DNA of 63,215 nt. Source: Pseudomonas putida. GTDB lineage: Bacteria; Pseudomonadota; Gammaproteobacteria; Pseudomonadales; Pseudomonadaceae. Within the stretch, counting starts at the first letter, position 1. Every line of letters begins with the position of its first letter. Positions 8,312 to 16,447 of this stretch are shown one piece after another. The DNA lies in NCBI RefSeq assembly GCF_028682635.1, contig NZ_JANHLK010000032.1, positions 1 through 63,215 of the forward strand. Reading direction: 5' to 3'. Both the position numbers and the translations under genes were made by a program. Below the pieces are notes generated by a model. It did no database searches. It saw only the letters and a program-made list of their open reading frames with translations, and was not told where the DNA came from.

Positions 8312-9061
8312 TCAGACCGGCCGACAGATCCAGTGCAAATATCGCCCAAGCCCGGCAAAGCTTGGATGGCGACGGTGGGCCAACTCCATTTCGAGCAGAT
8401 CCACCAGTTCGGCGCGGGCCTGGAACTCCACCGGCATGTAATCGTGAAAAACCCGCACGCCACTCTGGCTTTCGACCTGCCACAGGCCGTCAAGTTGCGC
8501 CGCCAACTCCCGTGGGTCCAGCGGCTGTTGCGGGGTCAGGCTCTGCTTTTCACCGGCCATGTCGTTTTTTCGCATCTTGCGGAAATGGCCCTTGAGCAAG
8601 TTGCGGTAAATCAGCGCGTCGCGGTTGTAGAAGGCCAGGGACAGCCAGCCGTCGGCCTTGGTCAGCTGATGCAGCACCGGCAGGATGGCGTGCGGTTCGG
8701 CCAGCCATTCCAGCACGGCATGACACAGCACCAGGTCGTAGGGTTCGGTGAGCTGACCGAGCAGTTCCTGCCAGGGCGCCTGGATGAAGGTGGCAGTCTG
8801 TCCCGCGTCGGCAAAGCGCTGGCGGGCGCCTTCGAGCATGGGTTCGGCGGGTTCGGCCAGGGTCACCTGGTGGCCACGCTCGGCCAGCCACAACGACATG
8901 TGGCCAAGGCCGGCGCCGATATCCAGCACCCGCAGCGGCCGATCCGGCAGGGCCTCGGCCAAGTCGGCCTGCAGCACCGCCAGGCGAATCGCGCCTTTGG
9001 CGCCGCCGTAGATTTTTTCGGCGAAGCGCGTCGCCAGTTGATCGAAATGACGGTCGCTCAT
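8312..9061 (-). CDS. cmoM: tRNA 5-carboxymethoxyuridine methyltransferase CmoM
   Basis: This is a 249-residue class I SAM-dependent methyltransferase. The start (MSDRHFDQLATRFAEKIYGG), SAM-binding motif I (LRVLDIGAGLGHMSLWLAER), the VLEW segment and RVFHDYM near the end match E. coli CmoM (SmtA) throughout. CmoM methylates the carboxyl group of cmo5U at the wobble base of certain tRNAs to give mcmo5U. The start codon shares one base with the stop of the MazG-like gene upstream (TGATG), so the two are translationally coupled. Expected length is about 260 residues, so the gene looks intact. Confidence 0.88.
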   Translation of the reverse strand: MSDRHFDQLATRFAEKIYGGAKGAIRLAVLQADLAEALPDRPLRVLDIGAGLGHMSLWLAERGHQVTLAEPAEPMLEGARQRFADAGQTATFIQAPWQELLGQLTEPYDLVLCHAVLEWLAEPHAILPVLHQLTKADGWLSLAFYNRDALIYRNLLKGHFRKMRKNDMAGEKQSLTPQQPLDPRELAAQLDGLWQVESQSGVRVFHDYMPVEFQARAELVDLLEMELAHRRHPSFAGLGRYLHWICRPV

Positions 9062-9363
9062 CAGCTGAACCTCCGCTCGCTGTCCGCCAGCTTGCTGCGC
9101 ACGACGTCATTCATGTCCAGGCCCAATTCGCTGCACAGCAACAACAGATAGAGCACGATATCGCCGATTTCCTGCCCGGCATGGGCCAGCTTGTCGGCCG
9201 GCAGCTGCCGTGACTGGTCTTCGCTCAGCCACTGGAAAATCTCCACCAGCTCGGACATTTCGACACTCGCGGCCATGGCCAGGTTTTTCGGGCTGTGAAA
9301 TTGCCGCCAGTCATTGCGATCACGGATGGCGTGCAGGCGTTCGGTCAGTTCAACAAGGTTCAT
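9061..9363 (-). CDS. MazG-like nucleotide pyrophosphohydrolase
   Basis: This is a 100-residue all-alpha protein of the MazG-like/RS21-C6 type. The metal-binding acidic pattern is visible as EMSELVEIFQWL followed by EIGDIVLYLLLLCSE, the two helices that build the dimeric active site. Such enzymes hydrolyse (deoxy)nucleoside triphosphates to monophosphates and are thought to clean the pool of non-canonical nucleotides; the substrate cannot be told from sequence. Its stop overlaps the cmoM start by one base. It is the probable first gene of the minus-strand run through cmoM and the DUF4136 pair. Confidence 0.8.
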   Translation of the reverse strand: MNLVELTERLHAIRDRNDWRQFHSPKNLAMAASVEMSELVEIFQWLSEDQSRQLPADKLAHAGQEIGDIVLYLLLLCSELGLDMNDVVRSKLADSERRFS

Positions 9364-9484
9364 CGGGCTCTCCTGAAGGCGTATAGCTTCAAGGGGATGA
9401 CGGGGGAAGGCAAGTGCCTGGCAGCGGTGACAGTCTTTGCACCATAATCAGTCGATGGCGTGTTTCAGCGGCGCCTGTAAAAAT

Positions 9485-9508
9485 TCGCTGGCAAGCCAGC
9501 TCCTACAG
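9485..9508. repeat. single REP half element
   Basis: A lone copy of the REP arm (tcgctggcaagccagctcct, continuing to the final acag) sits 20 bp before the start of the small membrane protein gene. No partner arm lies close by, unlike most other REPs in the window. Confidence 0.8.
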
Positions 9509-9527
9509 AAGACAGGACGTTCATTCC

Positions 9528-9821
9528 ATGCAGGTAGAAGGTTTCTTTGAGTGGCTTGGCCAGATCCTGGGCACAGCCATCCGTTTCATCGTTGACGCCC
9601 TCAGCGGTCTGTTCCAACTGGTGAGTCGCGCCAGCAGCCATTTTGTCGAAGGCTTGTCCGAGGCGCTGGGCATGGACACCTCGATCATCAGCATCGTCAC
9701 CCTGATCCTCGGGTTGGTGCTGTTGTGGTCGGCGATCCGCGCGTTCATGAACGCCTCGATCATCATGGGGATCATCTGGTTGATGCTGGGGTTGTGGTTG
9801 CTTAGCTGGATCATGCACTGA
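9528..9821 (+). CDS. small membrane protein of unknown function
   Basis: This is a 97-residue protein. The N-terminal half is amphipathic (FFEWLGQILGTAIRFIVDAL ... GLFQLVSRASSHFVEGLSEA). The C-terminal half has two hydrophobic segments separated by a short turn (IISIVTLILGLVLLWSAIRAF and IIMGIIWLMLGLWLLSWIM). An earlier in-frame start would read through the REP arm, so the ATG at 9528 is preferred; AGGA lies about ten bases upstream. I do not recognise a named family. It stands alone, ahead of the MATE transporter on the same strand with a 66-bp gap. Confidence 0.6.
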   Translation: MQVEGFFEWLGQILGTAIRFIVDALSGLFQLVSRASSHFVEGLSEALGMDTSIISIVTLILGLVLLWSAIRAFMNASIIMGIIWLMLGLWLLSWIMH

Positions 9822-9887
9822 CCCCGGCAACGGATCGCTGCAGATTCTGCAGGGGTCGCTACAATGCCCGCTCCCCAAGGAGCCTGC

Positions 9888-11234
9888 ATGTCCAACCTGA
9901 TCGCCGACTGGCGCGACCGCCCAACCCATCGTAGGGTCTGGGCGCTGGCTGCGCCGATGATTCTCTCGAACATTTCCGTACCGCTGGTGGCACTGGTCGA
10001 CAGCACCGTTATTGGCCACCTGCCCCATGCCCATCAGCTCGGAGCCGTGGCGGTCGGGGCCAGCCTCTATACCTTCCTCGCCTGGGCCATGGGTTTTCTG
10101 CGCATGGGCTCCACCGGTTTTGCCGCCCAGGCCGCAGGGCGCGGGGATGGCGCGGCGCTACGGCAGATTCTGTTGCAGGGTCTGTTGCTGGCCATGGGGC
10201 TGGCAGTGGTTTTGGGCGCGCTGGGCGTGCCATTGAGCGGGGTGGCGCTGCACTTCATGCAACCGTCGGCGGAACTGGACCAGATGACCCGCGAGTTTTT
10301 CCACACGCGGCTGTTCGGCCTGCCGGCGGCACTGGCCAGTTATGCGCTGGTCGGCTGGTTTCTCGGCACGCAGAACGCCCGCGCGCCGCTGGTGATTCTG
10401 CTGACGACCAACCTGGTCAACATTGCCCTGAACCTGTGGTTTGTCCTTGGCCTGGAATGGGGGGTGGTGGGTGCGGCCCGGGCTTCGGTGATCGCCGAGT
10501 GGACCGGTGCGCTGATCGGCCTGTTGCTGACCCGCCACGCCCTGCGCGCCTATCCCGGGCATATCGTCTGGGCCGCCTTGGCGCTTTGGCAGAGTTGGCG
10601 ACCGCTGCTGGCGGTCAATCGGGACATTTTCATCCGCAGCCTGGCGCTGCAATCGGTGTTTTTCCTGATCACCGTGCAAGGCGCCCGGCTGGGTGATGCA
10701 ACCGTTGCCGCCAATGCCCTGCTGCTCAACGGCCTGCTGCTGACCGCCCACGCGCTCGACGGCCTGGCCCATGCCGTGGAAGCCCTGTGCGGACACGCCA
10801 TCGGCGCGCGCGACCGCGATGCCCTGCGCCGCTCCCTGGTGGTTGCCTGTGGCTGGTCGTTGTTGGCAAGCCTGGGCTTTGCCGGCTTGTTCATGTTTGC
10901 CGGACACCTGTTCATCGAAATGCAGACCGACATCACCAGCGTGCGCGACACCGCGTTCCTGTACCTGCCCTACCTTGCCGTGCTGCCGCTGATCGCGGTC
11001 TGGAGCTACCTGCTCGACGGGCTGTTCATCGGCGCCACCCGCGCCAGGGAAATGCGCAACGGCATGCTGTTGACGGTGGCATTGCTGGTGCCGTTCGCCT
11101 GGGCGCTGCAGGGCTATGGCAACCACGGCTTGTGGATAACCTTTTTGCTGTTCATGTTGCTGCGCAGCCTGACGCTCGGCTTGATTGCCTGGCGCCTGCG
11201 CGAGAACGATGGCTGGTTCGCCCGCGCTCACTGA
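9888..11234 (+). CDS. dinF: DinF-type MATE family exporter
   Basis: This is a 448-residue membrane protein with about 12 hydrophobic segments. It matches E. coli DinF across its length: RVWALAAPMILSNISVPLV at the start, VDSTVIGHL, GFLRMGSTGFAAQA, ALNRD-like AVNRDIFIRSLALQ, LDGLAHAVEALCGHAIGARD and YLLDGLFIGATRAREMRN. MATE proteins export organic cations or drugs in exchange for Na+ or H+. AGGAG seven bases before the ATG at 9888 fixes the start. The short upstream gap shows no SOS (LexA) box, so damage induction, the source of the name, is not supported here. It is convergent with the DUF4123 gene. Confidence 0.85.
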   Translation: MSNLIADWRDRPTHRRVWALAAPMILSNISVPLVALVDSTVIGHLPHAHQLGAVAVGASLYTFLAWAMGFLRMGSTGFAAQAAGRGDGAALRQILLQGLLLAMGLAVVLGALGVPLSGVALHFMQPSAELDQMTREFFHTRLFGLPAALASYALVGWFLGTQNARAPLVILLTTNLVNIALNLWFVLGLEWGVVGAARASVIAEWTGALIGLLLTRHALRAYPGHIVWAALALWQSWRPLLAVNRDIFIRSLALQSVFFLITVQGARLGDATVAANALLLNGLLLTAHALDGLAHAVEALCGHAIGARDRDALRRSLVVACGWSLLASLGFAGLFMFAGHLFIEMQTDITSVRDTAFLYLPYLAVLPLIAVWSYLLDGLFIGATRAREMRNGMLLTVALLVPFAWALQGYGNHGLWITFLLFMLLRSLTLGLIAWRLRENDGWFARAH

Positions 11235-11258
11235 AGCGGAGTCGTCAACCGTGCCAAC

Positions 11259-12056
11259 TCAGGGTGAATCGTTCTGCCATCGCTTACGCAGGCTTTCGAG
11301 GCGCTCTTGCTGGGTAGCCCCCGATAATGGCTGCACCGGCAAGGCATCGGGGTACTGCAAGCGCAGCCACATCCAGCCATCGAGCACCGGACGTTCGCTG
11401 AAACCCAATGCCAGGCCCTCTTCCAGATAGCCCCACAACCGCATGAAATCAGTCCCCGTGGATTGACTCCAGCGCCAGGCATGCTGCTCCAGCAGGCAGG
11501 TCTGCAGTTTTTCCCGCTGCCATGGGCTCAGATCCTCCTCGACCGCCAGAGGGCGCACGGCCAGCCCCGGGTTGAGCAACTGCTGCCAGCCCTGACAGCC
11601 AAGCGCGCGATCCGCCCAGGTGCCGCCGAACCAGCGCAATTGGCTGATCGGCCCCAACCAGCGACTGAGTTCCTCGGCATCGCAGGCATCAAAAAAATAA
11701 CTGGCGGTGTTCGGGTTGTAATAACTCAGCAAGGCCCGGTGATGCAGGTCGAACGAGACCGTGAGCATGCGCCTTAAATGCGCCAGCAATGTCGACGCCG
11801 GCGCTTCGCTGGATATCAGCAAGCCGCGCCAGCGCTGCCCGTCGACGCGGTCCAGGTCGGCCAGGGCCGGGCAGGTCCGCAGATCGATGAGTAGCGGCCC
11901 CTGCTCCTGCAATGCCTGCCACTCCGTGTCTTCGAACAAGCGCAATCGCCTGGCATCGGCAAACGTCGCTTGCAGGGCCACACCGGCCTGCGGCGCGCCG
12001 GGCATGTCCAGCAATAGCCATTGCGGGCTCGCATCGGGCGCCTGGACCACCGTCAT
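11259..12056 (-). CDS. DUF4123 family T6SS adaptor
   Basis: The product is about 265 residues. Its N-terminal portion fits DUF4123: an opening WLLLDM, LFEDTEW, PLLIDL, then WRGLLISSEAPASTLLAHLRRML followed by LSYYNP and FDACD. DUF4123 proteins are chaperones that load effectors onto a VgrG spike of a type VI secretion system. The ATG at 12056 overlaps the vgrG stop (ATGA), so the two are coupled. No effector or immunity gene follows: dinF ends 25 bp downstream on the other strand. The roughly 130 residues beyond the core domain might contact a cargo encoded elsewhere. Confidence 0.75.
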   Translation of the reverse strand: MTVVQAPDASPQWLLLDMPGAPQAGVALQATFADARRLRLFEDTEWQALQEQGPLLIDLRTCPALADLDRVDGQRWRGLLISSEAPASTLLAHLRRMLTVSFDLHHRALLSYYNPNTASYFFDACDAEELSRWLGPISQLRWFGGTWADRALGCQGWQQLLNPGLAVRPLAVEEDLSPWQREKLQTCLLEQHAWRWSQSTGTDFMRLWGYLEEGLALGFSERPVLDGWMWLRLQYPDALPVQPLSGATQQERLESLRKRWQNDSP

Positions 12057-13375
12057 GCCGCACCGCTCTGGCCAAGGCGTGTCGCCGTGCGGCAGATGCA
12101 CAGCGCCTGCGCGCAATGATTGAAACTGCCACCACCGGGCAGCAGGCACAGCAGCATCAGCGGCTCGCCCGAACCCAGCCACTGCTGCACGCCGTCGAGC
12201 GAACAATCTTCGACAACCGTGGTGGCGGCTACCGTATCCTGTTCCTCGACTGCCTCGACACTGGCGGGACCTTGCAGGAACCCGGTAATCAACGGTTGGT
12301 CCGGATCACCTTCCGTGAAGCTCACCACCACCTCCGTGCCTTGCGCCAACCGGGCGCCACTCGCAGCAGCCAATGGCAACCAGCAATGGCTGGGCGCCGC
12401 GCCCTCCCCTTGATAAAGCCAGTCGAACTGCACCGCCACTGGCCTGGATGGATCAGGGGGCGGCATGTCGACTTCCACGACCCATGCCCGTTGGAGGCTG
12501 TGCATCCCTGGCTTCACCGCACTGAGGGGCGATTCAAAGGGCAATATCCGATGCTGCGCCCGTACCTGGTTGCTGTAGGTCTGGCTCGCGCCCTGGGCGC
12601 CTTGATGCTCGATATGGGTCACTAGCCACGGCCGGTTCCATTCGGCAACCGGATGCCCGGACAGCGGCATGTACTGGCCGCTGCGCAGCGTTGACAGGTC
12701 AGTGCCACACGCCACGCGCTGCACCGCGGCATCGGTGCAGCGCTTGAGCTCAAAACGACGCACTGCCGGTTCCCCACCCTCCACACTGAAAAGCGCCGCT
12801 TCAGCGACCTGAAAATCCCCCGAACCCTCGCCAAACACCACGCAATGCCTGTCAGCCCGGTGTTCGAAGTGATAGTGCAATCGCTCCTGGGCGCACAAGC
12901 GCTGAACAAACTGCAGGTCCGATTCCCGGTACTGCGTGCAGAAATCCCGCGGCGGGTAATCGCCAACCAGTTCAAAGCGCCGATCCTGATCGACGATGCC
13001 GTGCTCCCTGAGTACCTGATCAAGAATCTGCGGCACCGAGCGGTCGCTGAAAATACGCTGGCTGAAGCGCTGGGCAAGGCAGGCGAGTTTCGGCCCCAGC
13101 CGCACCTGACAGAGCCTGATCCCCGGGCCGTGATCGCGCTGGACCAGCTCATGCAACTGTCCATGGATGGCGTTTCCCGCCGGACCGAAAAGCAAGGAGG
13201 CCGGGCGGTACAGCAAGCCGGCGAGGTCGAGCGTCGGGTCTTCGATCAGCAGGTCCACGTCGAACACGAAAGGTTCGCTGATGGATTCTCTACCGGCAAA
13301 GGACAGAACTTCGAAGGCATTGGACAGACCTGCTACGTCCAGACGAAATGACGGCTCGTTGACTGGATCGACCAT
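12053..13375 (-). CDS. short VgrG-like T6SS spike protein
   Basis: This is a 440-residue protein with the gp27-like base of VgrG: FEVLSFAGRESISEPFVFDV, LLYRPASLLF, IHGQLHELVQ, SVPQILDQVLREHGI, RDFCTQYRESDLQFVQRLCA and LHYHFEH. It continues into a gp5-like OB fold (VAVQFDWLYQGEGAAPSHCW ... GTEVVVSFTEGDPDQPLITG). Typical VgrGs exceed 600 residues. Here the usual glycine-rich turn inside the OB fold is shortened and the beta-helix needle is missing. It is replaced by about 70 residues with four cysteines (LLCLLPGG, HCAQALCICR). The frame is intact, so this looks like a divergent family and not a recent truncation. It is coupled to DUF4123 downstream. Confidence 0.8.
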   Translation of the reverse strand: MVDPVNEPSFRLDVAGLSNAFEVLSFAGRESISEPFVFDVDLLIEDPTLDLAGLLYRPASLLFGPAGNAIHGQLHELVQRDHGPGIRLCQVRLGPKLACLAQRFSQRIFSDRSVPQILDQVLREHGIVDQDRRFELVGDYPPRDFCTQYRESDLQFVQRLCAQERLHYHFEHRADRHCVVFGEGSGDFQVAEAALFSVEGGEPAVRRFELKRCTDAAVQRVACGTDLSTLRSGQYMPLSGHPVAEWNRPWLVTHIEHQGAQGASQTYSNQVRAQHRILPFESPLSAVKPGMHSLQRAWVVEVDMPPPDPSRPVAVQFDWLYQGEGAAPSHCWLPLAAASGARLAQGTEVVVSFTEGDPDQPLITGFLQGPASVEAVEEQDTVAATTVVEDCSLDGVQQWLGSGEPLMLLCLLPGGGSFNHCAQALCICRTATRLGQSGAA

Positions 13376-13546
13376 GGGCGTTTCTCTACAGGAGGGACAG
13401 CCGGGGATTCTCGCCGAGAGACATGGCCGAGTAGAGAGGCGAAATACAACTTAGGAAAAGGCCTACGCGAAAAGAGGACGAAATAGCTTGGATAGCCGAG
13501 ACGCGGTCCATTTCGCTGGAAAAAAGAGAAATGTCGCACCAGGCCA

Positions 13547-13581
13547 TCTGAAATTTCCGACGCAAACGGTAAATTTTCAGA
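13547..13581 (-). terminator. imperfect hairpin after speA
   Basis: The arms tctgaaatttccg and cggtaaattttcaga form an AT-rich imperfect stem 26 bp beyond the speA stop codon. There is no run of T after it in the speA direction, so intrinsic termination is uncertain. The remaining gap to vgrG shows nothing else. Confidence 0.35.
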
Positions 13582-13606
13582 CAGCCTGATGAGAGCAGTG
13601 CTTACC

Positions 13607-15520
13607 TCAGGAAGACAGGTAAGACGAACGGGTCAGGCCCAGGCGCAGCGCATCGAGGAACTGGGTGCGCTCGCTGGCACTGATGCGGGCACTGGCGCAC
13701 TTGTCGCGGTAGTGGGTCATCAGTTCTTCCGGCGACAAGTGCACGTAACGCAGCATGTCTTCGATGGTGTCGTGGGTCTCGATACCGGCGTGATAGATGC
13801 TGCCGTCGGCATTCTGGTAGATGTTCACCGAGTCGGTGTCACCGAACAGGTTGTGCATGTCGCCGAGAATTTCCTGGTAGGCGCCGACCAGGAACACGCC
13901 CAGCAGGTAGTCCTCGCCCTCGTTCAACGAGTGCACCGGCAGGCTGGTCTCGATGCTCTGCTCGTCGACGTACTGGTTGATCTTGCCGTCGGAGTCGCAG
14001 GTCAGGTCCTGCAGCACCGCGCGACGCAGTGGCTCTTCGTCGAGGCGGTGCAGCGGGATGATCGGCAATACCTGGTCGATGGCCCAGGTGTCCGGCAGGC
14101 TCTGGAACACCGAGAAGTTGCAGATGTACTTGTCGGCCAGCTTGTCGTTGAGTTCGTCCAGCACCTGGCGGTGGGAACGCTGGCGCGCCTTCAACGAGTT
14201 GTGCAGGCGACGGCACACGGCGAAGTAGCATTGCTCGGCCAGGGCTTTTTCGGCCAGGGTCAGCTTGCCGTCGGCGTACTGGGCAGCCACGTCGCTCATG
14301 TAGTGCGTGGCGCGCCAGTAGGTTTCGGTGACCATCTCGATGTCGGTCGGGCCCAGCAGGTCCACCAGCCACTGCACGGTTTCCGGCAGCGCTTCCTTGT
14401 TCTCGATCTGCGGCACGTCGTCGTTGTGCTTCTCGACGTCGGTCACCTGGATCACCAGCATGGCGTGGTGGGCGGTCAGGGAGCGGCCGCTTTCGGAGAA
14501 GATGTTCGGGTGCGGCAGGCTCTGAGCGTCGCAGAACTCCTTGAGCATCCCGACCACGACACCGGCGTAATCGTCCATGTCGTAGTTGATCGAGCTGGCG
14601 TTGCGCGAGTGCGTACCGTCGTAGTCCACGCCCAGGCCACCGCCGACGTCGATGTGATCCACCGGCAGGCCGAGGTTGCGCAGTTCGCCGTAGTAACGGA
14701 TCGCTTCCTTGAAACCGTGCTGGTAGTCGGCCAGGTTGGCGATCTGCGAACCCATGTGGAAGTGCAGCAGGCGAATGCCCTGGTCCAGGCCGGCGGCGCG
14801 GAAGCGCTCGACCACCGACAGCAGTTGCGCCGCCGACAGGCCGAACTTGGATTTCTCGCCACCGGTGTCGGCCCACTTGCTCGACGCCAGGGACGACAGG
14901 CGCACCCGCAGGCCGACCTGTGGCTTGACCTTGAGCGAGGCGGCTTCTTCGATCACCAGGCCGACTTCGGATTCTTTCTCGATCACGATGAACACGTTGT
15001 GGCCAAGCTTCTGGCCCATCAGTGCCAGACGGATGAACTCGCGGTCCTTGTAGCCGTTGCAGACGATGGTGCCGCCCTTCGGCGCCAGCGCCAGCACCGC
15101 CAGCAGCTCAGGCTTGGAGCCGGCTTCCAGGCCGATGGAGACGTTCTGGGTGGCGATGATGTTCTCGATCACCGCTTCCTGCTGGTTCACCTTGATCGGG
15201 TACAGCGCGGTGTACTTGCTCTGGTATTCCAGGCGCTCGATGTTGGCGTCGAACGCACCGGTCAGCTGACGCACGCGGTCTTGCAGGATGTCCGGGAAAC
15301 GGACCAGCAATGGCAAGGACAGGCCGCTCTTGCGCAACTGGTCGACTTGCTCGAACAGATCGATGGGTGAACTGCTCGGACCGTTGGGACGAACTTCGAC
15401 GCGACCGGCGTCATTGATCGCGAAATACCCGGCCCCCCAATGGCGAATCCCGTAAACACTGCGGCTGTCCGCAACTGTCCATTGGCTGCCATCGTCTTTG
15501 CGTGTGCGTCGTACGGACAT
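13607..15520 (-). CDS. speA: biosynthetic arginine decarboxylase SpeA
   Basis: This is a 637-residue PLP-dependent decarboxylase that converts arginine to agmatine, the first step of the agmatine route to putrescine. The N-terminal barrel contains YPIKVNQQ with the PLP-binding lysine, followed by GLEAGSKPELL and CNGYKDREFI. The PLP phosphate and substrate sites include HFHMGSQIANL and DVGGGLGVDYDG. NIFSESGRSLTAHHA and the CESD-like segment TCDSDGKI follow. Length and domain order are those of proteobacterial SpeA. Transcription probably starts in the 15540-15650 gap. The yciH-type gene lies upstream on the same strand, separated by a palindromic element. Confidence 0.96.
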   Translation of the reverse strand: MSVRRTRKDDGSQWTVADSRSVYGIRHWGAGYFAINDAGRVEVRPNGPSSSPIDLFEQVDQLRKSGLSLPLLVRFPDILQDRVRQLTGAFDANIERLEYQSKYTALYPIKVNQQEAVIENIIATQNVSIGLEAGSKPELLAVLALAPKGGTIVCNGYKDREFIRLALMGQKLGHNVFIVIEKESEVGLVIEEAASLKVKPQVGLRVRLSSLASSKWADTGGEKSKFGLSAAQLLSVVERFRAAGLDQGIRLLHFHMGSQIANLADYQHGFKEAIRYYGELRNLGLPVDHIDVGGGLGVDYDGTHSRNASSINYDMDDYAGVVVGMLKEFCDAQSLPHPNIFSESGRSLTAHHAMLVIQVTDVEKHNDDVPQIENKEALPETVQWLVDLLGPTDIEMVTETYWRATHYMSDVAAQYADGKLTLAEKALAEQCYFAVCRRLHNSLKARQRSHRQVLDELNDKLADKYICNFSVFQSLPDTWAIDQVLPIIPLHRLDEEPLRRAVLQDLTCDSDGKINQYVDEQSIETSLPVHSLNEGEDYLLGVFLVGAYQEILGDMHNLFGDTDSVNIYQNADGSIYHAGIETHDTIEDMLRYVHLSPEELMTHYRDKCASARISASERTQFLDALRLGLTRSSYLSS

Positions 15521-15656
15521 TGAAGTCCCCTATAAAGAAGTCATAGTGCGTCGCCTGGATTCAGGCCGGCGCAGTCTAAAGAATGAAAATGACGGTTCGT
15601 CAACGAAGGGATAGACCTCGCCGACCGCAGTGAGTTTAGAAACCGGTCATGAACAG

Positions 15657-15737
15657 GCTCTGTGAAAACCATGGTGACGACGCCAGGCCTGCAGGTGGGC
15701 AGGTCTGGATCAAGCCGCGGGTGGTTTTCACAGAGGC
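15657..15737. repeat. 81-bp nested palindrome between yciH and speA
   Basis: The outer arms ggctctgtgaaaaccat and gtggttttcacagaggc are near-perfect inverted repeats of about 15 bp. Between them lies a second inverted repeat (ccaggcctgc / ggcaggtctgg). The whole folds into one long branched or stacked hairpin on either strand. It does not resemble the REP sequence found elsewhere in the window. It ends three bases before the yciH stop codon, so it lies in the 3-prime untranslated region of yciH and upstream of speA. A terminator/attenuator or a small MITE-like element are both possible. Confidence 0.7.
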
Positions 15738-15739
15738 TG

Positions 15740-16111
15740 CTAGCCGCCGGACTTCTTCGCCTTGAAACCGTGCTTGATCAGTTCAGCCAAGAGTAGCTCG
15801 ACATGATCGCCCTGGATTTCAATGATCCCGTCTTTCAACGCTCCACCGGTACCACAGCGCTTTTTCAACGTCGTGGCCAGTTCCTTGAGCGCGTCTTCCG
15901 CCAACGGCACGCCGGTGATGGTGGTCACCGTCTTGCCGCCACGGCCCTTGCTTTCGCGACGCACGCGAGCGATGCCGTCGCCGGCCGGGATAACGGTCTG
16001 TTTGCAGATGCAGGCGTCCACCGGTTTACTGCATTCCGGGCAATGACGACCTGCGTCGGTGGAAAATACCAGGCCACCAAGGGCGGCGAAGGATGCGGCT
16101 TTTTTGGCCAC
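15740..16111 (-). CDS. yciH: SUI1/eIF1-like translation factor YciH
   Basis: This is a 123-residue protein of the bacterial SUI1 (eIF1-like) family. An N-terminal region has four cysteines arranged as CPEC and CIC (HCPECSKPVDACICKQ), suggesting a small metal site. It is followed by the SUI1 core: VRRESKGRGGKTVTTITGVP, KKRCGTGGALKDGIIEIQGD and ELLIKHGF-like AELIKHGFKAKKSGG. In bacteria the family is linked to initiation fidelity, but its exact role is unsettled. A GTG at 16111 is used because AGAGGA sits eight bases upstream; the frame continues further up without another good start. Confidence 0.88.
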   Translation of the reverse strand: MAKKAASFAALGGLVFSTDAGRHCPECSKPVDACICKQTVIPAGDGIARVRRESKGRGGKTVTTITGVPLAEDALKELATTLKKRCGTGGALKDGIIEIQGDHVELLLAELIKHGFKAKKSGG

Positions 16112-16256
16112 CGGCAATCCTCTTGGGAGGACAAAGACTGGTCGCGGCAACCTGGGCAGGTGCCATCGACCGCGAAGCCCCACTCAGGCAGGGGCAGCGC
16201 TACTGAAACGGTACAACATTGCTGAAACGCAATTGCTCACGAACGATGACGCCTTC

Positions 16257-16356
16257 TGTAGGAGCGAGCTTGCTCGCGATGGACGTCAACGATAATGCGG
16301 GTAATCGGGTTATACGCGTCGTCCTTGCGTTCTTCGCGAGCAAGCTCGCTCCTACA
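16257..16356. repeat. REP doublet (gagcgagcttgctcgcg type)
   Basis: Inverted arms tgtaggagcgagcttgctcg and its complement enclose about 55 bp. The arm sequence differs from the ggagctggcttgcc variant, so two REP subclasses coexist in the window. The element occupies the centre of the 336-bp gap between yciH and the Nudix gene, which otherwise holds only presumed promoter sequence for yciH. Confidence 0.85.
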
Positions 16357-16447
16357 ACAACAACAACCAGCAATACCGGTTCAGTTTGAAAAGGTCGCGC
16401 AGTGTAACGGCAAAAACGCCGATTGCTAAGAGCCAATCGGCGCCAAT

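Noticed and set aside
9822..9887. SOS (LexA) box upstream of dinF
   Set aside because: No sequence close to ctgtatataaatacag is present in the gap; the gene name rests on protein similarity only.
13333..13539. Small minus-strand frame overlapping the vgrG start
   Set aside because: It overlaps the vgrG 5-prime end out of frame, has no good ribosome binding site and an Arg/Pro/Phe-rich random-looking product.
13589..15370. Long open frame (about 590 codons) on the plus strand opposite speA
   Set aside because: It is antisense to a clear SpeA, has a Val/Gln/His-rich low-complexity composition typical of GC-rich shadow frames, and shows no domain motif.
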